Shown here piece after piece: positions 7,938 through 16,371 of a stretch of DNA of 64,000 nucleotides. The notes beneath the pieces were generated by a model. The model ran no database searches, was not told where the DNA came from, and was given only the letters and a program-made list of their open reading frames with translations. Position numbers and translations under genes: made by a program. Every line of letters starts with the position of its first letter. The stretch's first letter is position 1. Source of the stretch: AC-32 sp963765785. Lineage in GTDB: Bacteria; Actinomycetota; Thermoleophilia; Gaiellales; Gaiellaceae. The DNA lies in NCBI GenBank assembly GCA_963765785.1, contig CAVXXW010000018.1:186001-250000 (forward strand). Reading direction: 5' to 3'.

Positions 7938-9413
7938 ATGCGCGGTGTCGGCTCCGGCGTGACGCTCCACGGTGTGAGCGAAGTCGCACCACATCCCTCC
8001 GCGTCCTTCAGCGCGACGCTCCGCGTTCACCTCGACGACCACCCCGGCGCCTTTGCGCGCCTCGCCGCCGCGATCGGGGACGCCGGCGGGCTGCTGGGCG
8101 CAATCGACCTCGTGCGTGTCGAGCGCGGGAAGAAGGTCAGGGACGTCGTAGTACTCGCCGCGGATGAGCACCACATCGCTCGGATCGTGGCTGCGGTGCG
8201 CGCCCTCGAGGGAATCGAGGTCGAGCACGTCTCCGACCGAACGCTGTTGCTGCACCTGGGCGGCAAGCTCGAGGTCGCGTCGCGGATCCCGCTCAAGACC
8301 CGCGACGACCTCTCGATGGCCTACACGCCCGGTGTGGCTCGCGTCTGCCGCGAGATTGCCGCCGATCCGGAGAAGGTCTGGAACCTGACCATCAAGCAGA
8401 ACACCGTCGCGGTGGTGACCGATGGCACGGCGGTGCTCGGGCTCGGCGACATCGGCCCGGAAGCGGCGCTGCCCGTGATGGAGGGCAAGGCGATCCTGTT
8501 CAAGGAGTTCGCGGGCATCGACGCGTGGCCCATCTGCCTCGACACGACCGACCCCGACGCGATTGTCGAGGCGGTTGCGGCGATTGCACCGGTCTTCGGC
8601 GGGATCAACCTCGAGGACATCTCGGCGCCCCGCTGCTTCGAGGTCGAACGGCGGCTGCGCGAACGGCTCGAGATTCCTGTCTTCCACGACGACCAGCACG
8701 GCACGGCGATCGTCGTGCTCGCGGCACTGCTGAACGCGCTGCGCGTGGTCGGCAAGGAGCTCGGCGGTACCCGCGCGGTGATCACGGGTGCCGGGGCGGC
8801 GGGGGCCTCGACGGCCAGGATTCTGCTGGCGGCCGGAGTCGGCGAGGTCGTCTGCACCGACCGGAAGGGCATCCTGCACCCGGAGCGCGATGGGCTCGAC
8901 GAGTCCAAGGCGCAGCTGGCACGCGAGACGAACCCGCGCAGGCTTCAGGGCAGCGTCCCCGACGCGCTCGCCGGCGCGGACGTCTTCATCGGACTCTCCG
9001 GCCCGGGCGCCGTAGACGTCGCGGCGATCCGCTCGATGGCCCCGAGCGCGATCGTCTTCGCGATGGCCAACCCCAACCCGGAGATCGCGCCCGAGGAGAT
9101 CGACGAGCTCGCCGCCGTGGTCGGTACCGGCCGTTCCGACTACCCGAACCAGATCAACAACGTGCTCGCGTTCCCCGGCGTCTTCCGCGGGGCGCTCGAC
9201 GTGCGCGCGAGCGCGATTACTCGCGAGATGGAGCTGGCCGCTGCGCACGCGCTGGCAGAGGTAGTCGACACCGGCGACCTCGCGGCCGACTACGTGCTCC
9301 CGAGCGTGTTCGACCGCCGAGTCGCGCCCGCGGTCGCGGCGGCGGTGGCGCGCGCCGCGGAGACGAGCGGCGTGGCCCGGCGCCGGCGGACGGTCGCGCC
9401 CGCCGGCGCCTAA
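7938..9413 (+). CDS. NAD(P)-dependent malic enzyme with N-terminal ACT-like region
   Basis: Oxidatively decarboxylates malate to pyruvate. After an ACT-like N-terminal segment (LRVHLDDHPGAFARLAAAIGD) comes the malic enzyme core: DLSMAYTPGVARVC, VTDGTAVLGLGDIGPEAALPVMEGK, the metal/catalytic stretch CFEVERRLRERLEIPVFHDD, and the Rossmann motif VITGAGAAGASTARIL. The C-terminus retains SDYPNQINNVLAFPGVFRGALD. The length of 491 aa reflects the ACT extension, which in related enzymes is allosteric. The start is uncertain: ATG 7938 is used here, but GTG 7974 would still preserve the ACT segment. Together with POR it could form a malate-pyruvate-acetyl-CoA route that yields reduced cofactors. Confidence 0.92.
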   Translation: MRGVGSGVTLHGVSEVAPHPSASFSATLRVHLDDHPGAFARLAAAIGDAGGLLGAIDLVRVERGKKVRDVVVLAADEHHIARIVAAVRALEGIEVEHVSDRTLLLHLGGKLEVASRIPLKTRDDLSMAYTPGVARVCREIAADPEKVWNLTIKQNTVAVVTDGTAVLGLGDIGPEAALPVMEGKAILFKEFAGIDAWPICLDTTDPDAIVEAVAAIAPVFGGINLEDISAPRCFEVERRLRERLEIPVFHDDQHGTAIVVLAALLNALRVVGKELGGTRAVITGAGAAGASTARILLAAGVGEVVCTDRKGILHPERDGLDESKAQLARETNPRRLQGSVPDALAGADVFIGLSGPGAVDVAAIRSMAPSAIVFAMANPNPEIAPEEIDELAAVVGTGRSDYPNQINNVLAFPGVFRGALDVRASAITREMELAAAHALAEVVDTGDLAADYVLPSVFDRRVAPAVAAAVARAAETSGVARRRRTVAPAGA

Positions 9414-9422
9414 CGCTTCCGT

Positions 9423-9866
9423 CTACCAGGCCGCGAGCGCGCGGGCGAGGTCGAGCGTCGAGAGCACGCCGAGCGGCGTTCTTGCGTCGGTGTCGACGAC
9501 GATCAGGTGCGTCACGTCGTGCTCGCTCATCAGCTGCGCCGCGTGCTGCAGCGTGTCGTCCGGCGCGATCGTCACCGCAGGCGTCACCGCAGTGCCCCGC
9601 GCGGTGAGGTCCTCGAGACGGCCGGGAACGGCCGCTCGTACGAGGTCGAGGTCGGAGACGACGCCCCAGAGGCCAGGCCCCTGGACGTCGTCGGTGTCCT
9701 CTCCGTAGGCGACCACGGCGTGGATCCGGTAGAGCGCCATCATCCGGGCGACGTCGCGCAACGACGTCTCGAGCGGGCACGTGACGACGCCGGGGTGCAT
9801 TGCGTCGGCGACCACGACCTCGGTGAGGTCGCGGGCCGTGCCGCGTACCAGCATCAGCTCGGTCAT
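9423..9866 (-). CDS. CBS-pair domain protein
   Basis: A 147-aa stand-alone CBS-pair (Bateman) protein. The first CBS motif covers residues 15-75 (VADAMHPGVVTCPLETSLRDVARMM) and the second residues 85-145 (TPAVTIAPDDTLQHAAQLM, LGVLSTLDLARAL). Such modules bind adenosyl ligands and act as energy sensors, but no partner domain is present here, so its target is unknown. A strong Shine-Dalgarno (AAGGAGGT, about 8 nt upstream) fixes the ATG at 9866. It lies downstream of hypE on the same strand with a 109-nt gap and its own RBS, so it may be a separate unit. Confidence 0.85.
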   Translation of the reverse strand: MTELMLVRGTARDLTEVVVADAMHPGVVTCPLETSLRDVARMMALYRIHAVVAYGEDTDDVQGPGLWGVVSDLDLVRAAVPGRLEDLTARGTAVTPAVTIAPDDTLQHAAQLMSEHDVTHLIVVDTDARTPLGVLSTLDLARALAAW

Positions 9867-9975
9867 CGTGTGTACCTCCTTCTGCGAGCCACTCTCGCGG
9901 CGGGGCTGCGCAGAGTCATCCGAGGAACGACGTAGCGCGGATCCGGCATCTCCCCGATGGCCGCGGTCGAGATCG

Positions 9976-11007
9976 TCAGCAGATCCTCGGCAGCGGATCG
10001 CCGACGAGCATGTCGACGATGCGGGTTCCGCCGAAGGCAGTCTCGAGCACGACCAGCCCGGCCGGCTCCGGGCGCACCTCCCCGACGAGTTTGGCGTCCG
10101 CGCCGAGGTCGTGGGCGCGGAGTCGGCGTAGTGCCTCGTCGGCGGCCTCCGGGGCGACGACGGCCACGAGCTTCCCCTCGTTCGCGACGTACAGCGGGTC
10201 GATGCCGAGGATCTCGCAGGCGCCGACGACCTCGGCCCGCAGCGGCAGGGCTGCCTCGTCGAGCGCGATCCCGAGACTTGCGTCGCGCGCGAGCTCGTTG
10301 AGCGCGCTGGCAAGGCCGCCTCGCGTGGGATCGCGGAGCCAGCGGACCGCCTCTCCCAGTTCGAGCAGCGAGCCCGCGAGCTCGTGCACCGGCGCCGTGT
10401 CGCTGGCGAGCTCTACCTCGAGCTGGAGCTCGCCGCGGGCGATCATCACCGCCATGCCGTGATCGCCGAGCGTGCCGGAGACGAGTATCCGGTCGCCGGT
10501 GCGCACGTTCGCCGCCCCGAGGCGCGCTCCCGCGGCGACGAGGCCGATGCCGGCGGTGTTCACGTACAACCCGTCGGCCTTCCCGCGCTCGACCACCTTC
10601 GTGTCGCCGGTCGCCACGACCACTCCGGCGCGCTCGGCCGCTCGCGACATCGACGCTGCGAGCCTCCGCAGGCGGGTGACTTCGAAGCCCTCCTCGACCA
10701 CGAAGCCCGCCGAAAGAGCAACCGGAGTCGCGCCGACTGCGGCAAGGTCGTTCACCGTGCCGTTGACCGCGAGCTCGCCGATGTCGCCGCCCGGAAACTC
10801 GAGCGGGTGGACGACGTAGGAGTCGGTCGTGAAGGCGAGCCGCCAGCCGTTCAGCTCGAGCACCGCCGCGTCGCCGAGCGGGTCGAGCAGCGGGTTCCCG
10901 AGCTCCTCGAGGAAGAGGCCCTCGACGAGCGCACGAGAGGCTTTGCCGCCCGCGCCGTGCGCGAGCGTGACCAGCTCGTCGCGGAGCCGCGCCCGTCGCT
11001 CTCTCAC
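9976..11007 (-). CDS. hypE: Hydrogenase maturation factor HypE (carbamoyl dehydratase)
   Basis: HypE converts the carbamoyl group transferred by HypF to its C-terminal cysteine into a thiocyanate, the source of the Fe-CN ligands of [NiFe] hydrogenase. The 343-aa protein shows the AIRS/PurM-type N-terminus (LAHGAGGKASRALVEGLF), the ATP site GDAAVLELNG, and an intact C-terminal PRIC ending whose final Cys is the modified residue. The GTG start overlaps the hypD stop as GTGA. It closes the hypF-C-C2-D-E operon. Confidence 0.96.
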   Translation of the reverse strand: MRERRARLRDELVTLAHGAGGKASRALVEGLFLEELGNPLLDPLGDAAVLELNGWRLAFTTDSYVVHPLEFPGGDIGELAVNGTVNDLAAVGATPVALSAGFVVEEGFEVTRLRRLAASMSRAAERAGVVVATGDTKVVERGKADGLYVNTAGIGLVAAGARLGAANVRTGDRILVSGTLGDHGMAVMIARGELQLEVELASDTAPVHELAGSLLELGEAVRWLRDPTRGGLASALNELARDASLGIALDEAALPLRAEVVGACEILGIDPLYVANEGKLVAVVAPEAADEALRRLRAHDLGADAKLVGEVRPEPAGLVVLETAFGGTRIVDMLVGDPLPRIC

Positions 11008-12110
11008 GCGGGAACGGTCAGGCGACCGTAGTTGTAGTACGCGGCGCAGGCGCCCTCGCTCGAGACCATGCAGGTGCCGATCGGGCGCTCGGGCGTGCAC
11101 GCCGTCCCGAAGACGCGGCACTCCCAAGGCTTGATCGCACCGATCAGGACCTCGCCGCACTGGCAGGCCTTCGGGTCCTCGATGCGGTCGCCGGGCAGCT
11201 CGAAGCGCGCCTCGGCGTCCCAGTCCGCGAGCTCCGGACGGAGCTTCAGCGCGCTGCGTTCGATCCAGCCGAGGCCCCGCCACTCGAACGTGTCGCGCAG
11301 CTCCATGGTCTCCTCGAGCGCGGCGAGCGCGCGGGGATTGCCGTCGCGGCGGACGACGCGCGTGTACTGGTTCTCGACCTCGCAGCGGCCTTCGCGCAGC
11401 TGGTGCAGCAGCATCACGACGGCCTGCAGGATGTCGAGCGGCTCGAAGGCGGTCACGACGACTGGCTTTCCGTACTCCTCTGCGATGAACTCGTATGGAC
11501 GAGTCCCGATCACGGTCGAGACGTGGCCCGGCGCGACGAAGGCGTCCAGCCGCAGGCCCGGCGAGTCGAGGATGGCGCGCAGCGGCGGGCCGATCGTGAC
11601 GTGGTTGCAGAAGGCCGAGAAGTTACGCACGCCCTCGGCGCGGGCGCGTATCAGCGTGAGCGCCGTCGCCGGCGCGGTCGTCTCGAATCCGATTGCGAAG
11701 AAGACGACCTCGCGCTCGGGGTTGCGTCGGGCCAGCTCGAGCGCGTCGAGCGGCGAGTAGACCATGCGGACGTCCGCTCCGCGGGCCTTTGCCTCGAGCA
11801 GCGAGCCGCGCCCTCCAGGCACACGGAGCATGTCGCCGAAGGTCGTGAAGATCACCTCCGGCCGCTCCGCGAGCGCGATTGCATCGTCCACGCGGCCCAT
11901 CGGGATTACGCAGACCGGGCACCCAGGCCCGTGCACGAAGTCAACCTCGTCGGGGACGAGCTGCTCGACGCCGTGCTTGTAGATCGCGTGCGTGTGGCCG
12001 CCGCAGACCTCCATGATCTTGACCTCGCGGCCCGACTCGGCGAGTCCGGCGATCTCGCGCGAAAGCTTCTGCGCGAGCTCGCCGTCACGGAACTCGTCCA
12101 CGTATTTCAC
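11004..12110 (-). CDS. hypD: Hydrogenase maturation factor HypD
   Basis: HypD forms the scaffold with HypC on which the Fe(CN)2CO unit is built. The 368-aa product contains CGGHTHAIYKHG near residue 35, GPGCPVCV near residue 63, and the C-terminal [4Fe-4S]-binding region (ACQCGEVLIGAIKPWEC ... CMVSSEGACAAYYNYGR). Length is typical of the family. The GTG start at 12110 overlaps the upstream HypC-like gene as GTGA. Confidence 0.96.
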   Translation of the reverse strand: MKYVDEFRDGELAQKLSREIAGLAESGREVKIMEVCGGHTHAIYKHGVEQLVPDEVDFVHGPGCPVCVIPMGRVDDAIALAERPEVIFTTFGDMLRVPGGRGSLLEAKARGADVRMVYSPLDALELARRNPEREVVFFAIGFETTAPATALTLIRARAEGVRNFSAFCNHVTIGPPLRAILDSPGLRLDAFVAPGHVSTVIGTRPYEFIAEEYGKPVVVTAFEPLDILQAVVMLLHQLREGRCEVENQYTRVVRRDGNPRALAALEETMELRDTFEWRGLGWIERSALKLRPELADWDAEARFELPGDRIEDPKACQCGEVLIGAIKPWECRVFGTACTPERPIGTCMVSSEGACAAYYNYGRLTVPA

Positions 12111-12298
12111 GAGAGCTTCTCCAGGGCGATCCCGGCGTGGCAGAGCAGCGTGTCGCCCGGCTCGACCGTGGAGACGAGCTCGATGCCGACCCGCTCCCGC
12201 TTCCCCTCGAGCTCTACGGTTGCGTTCGGCCAGTCGACTTCGACCACCCGCGCCGCCACGGCCTCGTCGGAGCAGGTCAGGCAACGCTCCTCGTTCAT
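12107..12298 (-). CDS. Second, short HypC/HupF-family chaperone
   Basis: A 63-aa HypC-like protein beginning MNEERCLTCSDEAVAARVV. It lacks the canonical N-terminal MC(I/L)GIP motif and instead offers CLTCSDEA, as seen in the second HypC-type protein of some actinobacterial hyp operons. The rest (VELVSTVEPGDTLLCHAGIALEKL-like ending) matches the beta-barrel of the family. The ATG overlaps the canonical hypC stop as ATGA and its own stop overlaps hypD as GTGA. It may be a paralogue specialised for one step of cofactor transfer; that is inference. Confidence 0.82.
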   Translation of the reverse strand: MNEERCLTCSDEAVAARVVEVDWPNATVELEGKRERVGIELVSTVEPGDTLLCHAGIALEKLS

Positions 12299-12561
12299 GC
12301 GCCTGCGCTCTCCCGAATCTCGCGCAGCTCCTGCTCGTAGGCCTCGCCCATCTGCTCCAGCAGCTCGAGCGTCTCGCGCGCCTGTTCCTCGTCGATGCGC
12401 GAGAGCGCGAAGCCGACGTGGACAAGCACCCAGTCGTCCACCTCTGCCTCCGGGCAGAGCGCGATAGACACGTTGCGGCGCACGCCCGAGATCTCGGCCT
12501 TGGCGATGCCGGCGTCCGCGTCCACCAGCTCGACGATCTGGGCCGGGATCCCTAGGCACAT
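12295..12561 (-). CDS. hypC: Hydrogenase maturation chaperone HypC
   Basis: Canonical HypC (88 aa) starting MCLGIPAQIVELVDADAG. Cys2 is the residue that binds the Fe unit together with HypD and the hydrogenase large subunit. It has the ISGVRRNVSIAL and DDWVLVHVGFALSRID barrel segments and a helical C-terminus. The ATG overlaps the hypF stop by one base (TAATG), and the gene is followed at once by the short HypC paralogue. Confidence 0.95.
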   Translation of the reverse strand: MCLGIPAQIVELVDADAGIAKAEISGVRRNVSIALCPEAEVDDWVLVHVGFALSRIDEEQARETLELLEQMGEAYEQELREIRESAGA

Positions 12562-14702
12562 TACGCGCTCCTCCTCGCGGCGACGGCCGCCTGGCCGTAG
12601 CTTATGCCGCCGTCGTTGGGGGGCACCAACCGATGGGAGAGGACGCGGAAGCCGCGCTCCTCGAGTCGGCGCCTCGTCGAGTCGAGCAGCCGCAGGTTCT
12701 GGAACGATCCGCCCGACATGACGACGGTTCCCGGCCCGCCGGCGTCGGTGCAGGCCTCGGCCGCGGCGGCCGCAACCGTCTCGTGGAAGCGCGCCGCCAC
12801 CTCCCCCGGCGGGCGCCCCTGCCGGACCTCCAAGTAACAGACCGCTACCAATTCCGTCGCGTCGCCGAAGTGCCACGGGTACGGCTCGGCCGGCGCGTCG
12901 CCGGCGAGCTGCTCGAGCTCAATCGCGGCCTGGCCCTCGTAGGAGACGCGCTCCCGCACGCCGAGCACCGCGGCGACGGCGTCGAACAGCCTGCCCATGC
13001 CGCTCGCGAGCGGCGGGTCGAGCTTCAGGCTCTCGCGAACGCGCTCCCACTCCGGCCACGGCACGTCGAGCCCGGCTCGGTCGAGGTGCGCCGCAGCGAC
13101 TCGCCAGGGCTCGCGGATCGCCGCCTCGCCCCCGGGCAGCGGCATGGGGTCGAGCCACGCAAGCCGTTCGAACGACTCGAGGTCGCAGCGGAGCAGCTCG
13201 CCGCCCCAGAGCGTCCCGTCCGTCCCAAAACCGGTGCCGTCGAACACGAGCGCCAGCGCGGGCCGGCACTCGCCGTGCTCGGCAAGGCAGGCGGCGGCGT
13301 GGGCGTGGTGGTGCTGGACGCCCAGGAGCTCGACGTCCTGCGCGAGCGCCCATTTCGTCGCCAGGTATTCCGGGTGCAGGTCGTGCGCGACGAGCCGCGG
13401 CTCGACCCGCAGCATCGCGAGGTAGAGCTCGAGATCGGCATGGAAGGCGCGGAAGGCGGCCTCCGAGTCGAGGTCGCCGAGGTGCGCGGAGAGGAACGCC
13501 TCACGCCCGCGTGCGAGGCAGAACGTGCTCTTCAGCTCGGCCCCCGCGGCGACGAGTGGCGGCGCGCGGTCCGGCAGGGGCAGGGCCGTGGGAACGTGTC
13601 CGCGCGAGCGGCGGACGGGGAAGCCGGCGCGAACGACCGAGTCCTCGCAGCGACGGTGAATCGGCCGGTCGTGCGCGAGGAACGCGTCGGCGATCGCGCC
13701 GAGACGCCTGCGCGCGTCCTCGTCGTCGAACGCGATCGGCTCGTCCGAGACGTTCCCGCTCGTCAGCACGAGCGGTCCGCCGGCGTCGGCGGCGAGCAGG
13801 TGATGGAGCGGGGAGTACGGCAGCAGCAGCCCGAGCCACGGCGTCCCGGGCGCGACGGACTCGGCGACGACCGCGCGCTCAAGACGGCGCGCTAGCACGA
13901 TCGGACGCGCCGGCGAGCGCAGCAGCTCGAGCTCGCCGTCCGAGAGCTCGGCCAGCGTCTCCGGCTCCCGCGTCAGCACGGCGAACGGCTTCTCTTCGCG
14001 ATGCTTGCGGGCCCGCAGCCGCGTTACCGCTTCTTCGTTCCGTGCGTCGCACGCGAGGTGGTAGCCACCGAGGCCCTTGACCGCGAGGATCTTTCCGGCG
14101 CGGAGCAGCGCTAGCGCCTCCTCGAGCGGCATGCCCAGCCGCGGCCCGCACGCCGGGCAGCAGGTCGGCTCGGCGTGGAAGCGCCGGTCCGCGGGGTCCT
14201 CGTACTCGCGGCGGCACTCGGCGCACAGCTCGAACCCCGCCATCGTCGTGTTCCCGCGGTCGTACGGGACCGAGCGGACGATCGTGAACCGCGGCCCGCA
14301 CTGGGTGCAGTTGACGAACGGGTACCGGTAGCGCCGGTCGGCCGGGTCGAAGAGCTCACGAAGGCAGTCGTCGCAGGTGGCGACGTCCGCAGGGATCAGC
14401 GCCGAGCCCGCGGCCGGGCTGCTTGCAACGACCCTGAACTCCCGCTCGCCCTGGGGCTCGAGGCGCTCGGCGACTACGTCCCGGACGTCCGCGAGCCCTG
14501 GCGCCTCGGCGCGCAGGCCCCCGGCGAAGGCGTCGAGTGCGTGCTCGTCGCCCTCCGCCTCGACGATCACGCCCTCGCCGTCGTTCAGCACGTAGCCCGC
14601 GAGACCGTGGCGAGTCGCGAGCCCGTACACGAACGGGCGGAAGCCGACGCCCTGCACCACACCTGTGACGCGGAAGCGGCGGCGCGTCAGCAGCGCGGGC
14701 AT
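12561..14702 (-). CDS. hypF: Carbamoyltransferase HypF
   Basis: HypF (713 aa) uses carbamoyl phosphate to carbamoylate HypE. Domain order: acylphosphatase (FRVTGVVQGVGFRPFVYGLA, residues 10-95), two zinc-finger units (CDDCLRELFDP, CTQCGPRF, CAECRREY, CCPACGPR, about 105-185), YrdC-like domain (about 190-380) and Kae1-like domain with GVQHHHAHAAACLAEHG. ATG 14702 gives the normal N-terminus. Within the Kae1-like domain, VAVCYLE (12829-12848) is encoded by a near-copy of the palindromic repeat found before the liv operon, and the protein looks slightly rearranged there. It is first gene of the leftward hyp operon, divergent from the hydrogenase genes. Confidence 0.95.
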   Translation of the reverse strand: MPALLTRRRFRVTGVVQGVGFRPFVYGLATRHGLAGYVLNDGEGVIVEAEGDEHALDAFAGGLRAEAPGLADVRDVVAERLEPQGEREFRVVASSPAAGSALIPADVATCDDCLRELFDPADRRYRYPFVNCTQCGPRFTIVRSVPYDRGNTTMAGFELCAECRREYEDPADRRFHAEPTCCPACGPRLGMPLEEALALLRAGKILAVKGLGGYHLACDARNEEAVTRLRARKHREEKPFAVLTREPETLAELSDGELELLRSPARPIVLARRLERAVVAESVAPGTPWLGLLLPYSPLHHLLAADAGGPLVLTSGNVSDEPIAFDDEDARRRLGAIADAFLAHDRPIHRRCEDSVVRAGFPVRRSRGHVPTALPLPDRAPPLVAAGAELKSTFCLARGREAFLSAHLGDLDSEAAFRAFHADLELYLAMLRVEPRLVAHDLHPEYLATKWALAQDVELLGVQHHHAHAAACLAEHGECRPALALVFDGTGFGTDGTLWGGELLRCDLESFERLAWLDPMPLPGGEAAIREPWRVAAAHLDRAGLDVPWPEWERVRESLKLDPPLASGMGRLFDAVAAVLGVRERVSYEGQAAIELEQLAGDAPAEPYPWHFGDATELVAVCYLEVRQGRPPGEVAARFHETVAAAAAEACTDAGGPGTVVMSGGSFQNLRLLDSTRRRLEERGFRVLSHRLVPPNDGGISYGQAAVAARRSA
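12829..12848 (-). repeat. Degenerate third copy of the palindromic repeat, in frame inside hypF
   Basis: On the minus strand this 20-nt stretch agrees at 18 of 20 positions with the oriented repeat at 48145-48164 and 48223-48242, including 14 consecutive bases (GTCTGTTACTTGGA). It is read in hypF as VAVCYLE; the liv-side repeats would read VTVCYLD in the same frame. A match of this length is far beyond chance in 64 kb of GC-rich DNA, so common origin is likely. Confidence 0.6.
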
Positions 14703-14798
14703 GTCCGCATTGAATCGCGCCGAGCCGCACTCGTAATCGGGGAAGCCACGGATGTAGGCTCGCGGGCGTCCCGCGATGCTGACGACGTGACTGCCGAA

Positions 14799-15920
14799 AT
14801 GCGCGTCATCGAGCCCGCAGCGCTGCAGGCACTTATTGCCGGCCTGCGCTCGCGCGGCTACCGCGTGCTCGGGCCGACGCTTCGGGATGGCGCGATCGTC
14901 TACGACGAGCTCGAGTCGGCGGACGAGCTGCCGGCCGGGTGGACGGACGTCCAGGAGCCGGGTAGCTACCGCGTGCGGCGCCGCGACGACGACGCGCGCT
15001 TCGGCTTTGCGGTCGGCCCGCACTCGTGGAAGCGCTACCTGCTGCCGCCTCGGCTCCGTCTCTGGCAGGCGCGGTTGAACGGCAACGGCCTCGAGGTCGA
15101 GGAGGAGCCGCTCGACGAGACGCCGCTCGCCTTCCTCGGGGTGCGCTCCTGCGAGCTGCACGCGATCGACGTCCAGGATCGTGTCTTCGTCGGCGGCCAG
15201 GTGCAGGACCGCGATTACGCCGCGCGGCGCGAAGGCGTCTTCCTCGTCGCCGTCAACTGCATCGAGCCCGGCGGCACGTGCTTCTGCGCCTCGATGAACA
15301 CCGGCCCGAAGGCCGAAGGCGGCTACGACCTGGCGCTGACCGAGGTACTCGACGGCGAGCACCGGTTCCTTGCCGAGGCGGGCAGCGAGCCCGGCGCAGA
15401 GCTGCTCGCCGAGCTTCCGGGCCGTGAGGCGACCGACGCAGACGTCCAGGCGGCGGGGGCGGCGGTCGATGCGGCTGAGGCGCGCATGGGCCGGCAGCTC
15501 GACGCGACCGACCTCCACGGTCTGCTGGCGCGGAACCTCGAGCACCCGCGCTGGGACGAGGTCGCGGAGCGCTGCCTCACCTGCGGGAACTGCACGATGG
15601 CATGCCCGACCTGTTTCTGCACGGCCGTCGAGGACGCGACCGACCTCACCGGCCAGACGGCGGAGCGCCATCGCGTCTGGGACTCGTGCTACTCGGTCGA
15701 GTATTCGCAGATCCACGGAGGCGCGATCCGGCCAAGCAACCGCTCTCGCTACCGCCAGTGGCTCACCCACAAGTTCGGCACCTGGCACGACCAGTTCGAC
15801 ACGTCCGGCTGCGTCGGCTGCGGGCGCTGCATCACGTGGTGTCCGGTGGGGATCGACGTGACCGAGGAGCTGGCGGCCATCCGAGCGACCGACGGGGAGG
15901 CGACCCATGGAGACGATTGA
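14799..15920 (+). CDS. [NiFe] hydrogenase (group 3b-like) beta subunit, 4Fe-4S protein
   Basis: Iron-sulfur subunit of a cytoplasmic NADP-linked (sulf)hydrogenase, HydB type. The 373-aa product has a central cysteine pair region (CIEPGGTCFCASM) and two C-terminal [4Fe-4S] motifs, CLTCGNCTMACPTCFC and CVGCGRCITWCPVGID. These relay electrons between the small subunit and the flavin subunit. The start is ATG 14799, or GTG 14787 in the same frame, with no clear Shine-Dalgarno in either case. It heads the rightward structural operon, separated from hypF by about 90 nt of shared promoter region, and overlaps the next gene by 14 nt. Confidence 0.9.
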   Translation: MRVIEPAALQALIAGLRSRGYRVLGPTLRDGAIVYDELESADELPAGWTDVQEPGSYRVRRRDDDARFGFAVGPHSWKRYLLPPRLRLWQARLNGNGLEVEEEPLDETPLAFLGVRSCELHAIDVQDRVFVGGQVQDRDYAARREGVFLVAVNCIEPGGTCFCASMNTGPKAEGGYDLALTEVLDGEHRFLAEAGSEPGAELLAELPGREATDADVQAAGAAVDAAEARMGRQLDATDLHGLLARNLEHPRWDEVAERCLTCGNCTMACPTCFCTAVEDATDLTGQTAERHRVWDSCYSVEYSQIHGGAIRPSNRSRYRQWLTHKFGTWHDQFDTSGCVGCGRCITWCPVGIDVTEELAAIRATDGEATHGDD

Positions 15921-16371
15921 CGCGCTCCTGCGCGACGTGCCGGTGTTCCACGGGCTCGAGCCGGCTCAGCTGGAGCTGATCGCCGGCTGCGGCTCGAACG
16001 TCCACTTCGACCAGGGCGCGGTGCTCTTCCGCGAGGGCGACCCCGCCGACACCTTCTACCTCGTCCGTCACGGGAGCGTCGCCCTCGAGACGTACGTGCC
16101 CGCGCGCGGGCCGGCGATGATCGAGACGCTCGAGGCCGGCGAGGTCGCCGGCTGGTCATGGCTCTTCCCGCCGTTTCGCTGGCACTTCGACGCCCGTGCC
16201 CTGACGCCCGTCCGTGCGACCGCGTTCGACGGCGCCTGCCTCCGCGGCAAGTGCGCAGACGACCCGAAGCTCGGCTACGAGCTGATGTCCCGCTTCGCCC
16301 AGGTGCTGATCGAGCGACTGCAGTGGACGAGGCTCCGGCTTCTCGACCTCTATGGCCGCGGCGGCTCCTGA
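15907..16371 (+). CDS. Cyclic-nucleotide-binding domain protein inside the hydrogenase operon
   Basis: A 154-aa protein made almost entirely of a CRP-type effector domain (LLRDVPVFHGLEPAQLELIAGCG, GAVLFREGDPADTFYLVRHGSVALE, LEAGEVAGWSWLFPP) followed by a C-helix. It has no helix-turn-helix, so it is not a DNA-binding regulator by itself. Embedded between the beta and gamma subunit genes with overlaps on both sides, it is probably a hydrogenase-associated regulatory subunit or chaperone. The phosphate-binding cassette is degenerate (no clear FGExxL...RxA), so cyclic nucleotide binding is doubtful. Confidence 0.85.
   Translation: METIDALLRDVPVFHGLEPAQLELIAGCGSNVHFDQGAVLFREGDPADTFYLVRHGSVALETYVPARGPAMIETLEAGEVAGWSWLFPPFRWHFDARALTPVRATAFDGACLRGKCADDPKLGYELMSRFAQVLIERLQWTRLRLLDLYGRGGS

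Noticed and set aside
7844..7973. Possible folate riboswitch (ZTP or THF class) between fhs and malic enzyme
   Set aside because: A hairpin is present, but neither the CCGCCUGGGCA-type core of ZTP RNAs nor a THF-aptamer pattern could be found on either strand.
3881..14748. Similar 20-mers (CTCGTCATCGGCGAAGCGAC at 3881 and CTCGTAATCGGGGAAGCCAC at 14729) upstream of two genes
   Set aside because: Three mismatches, GC-rich common words and different distances to the genes make chance similarity plausible.
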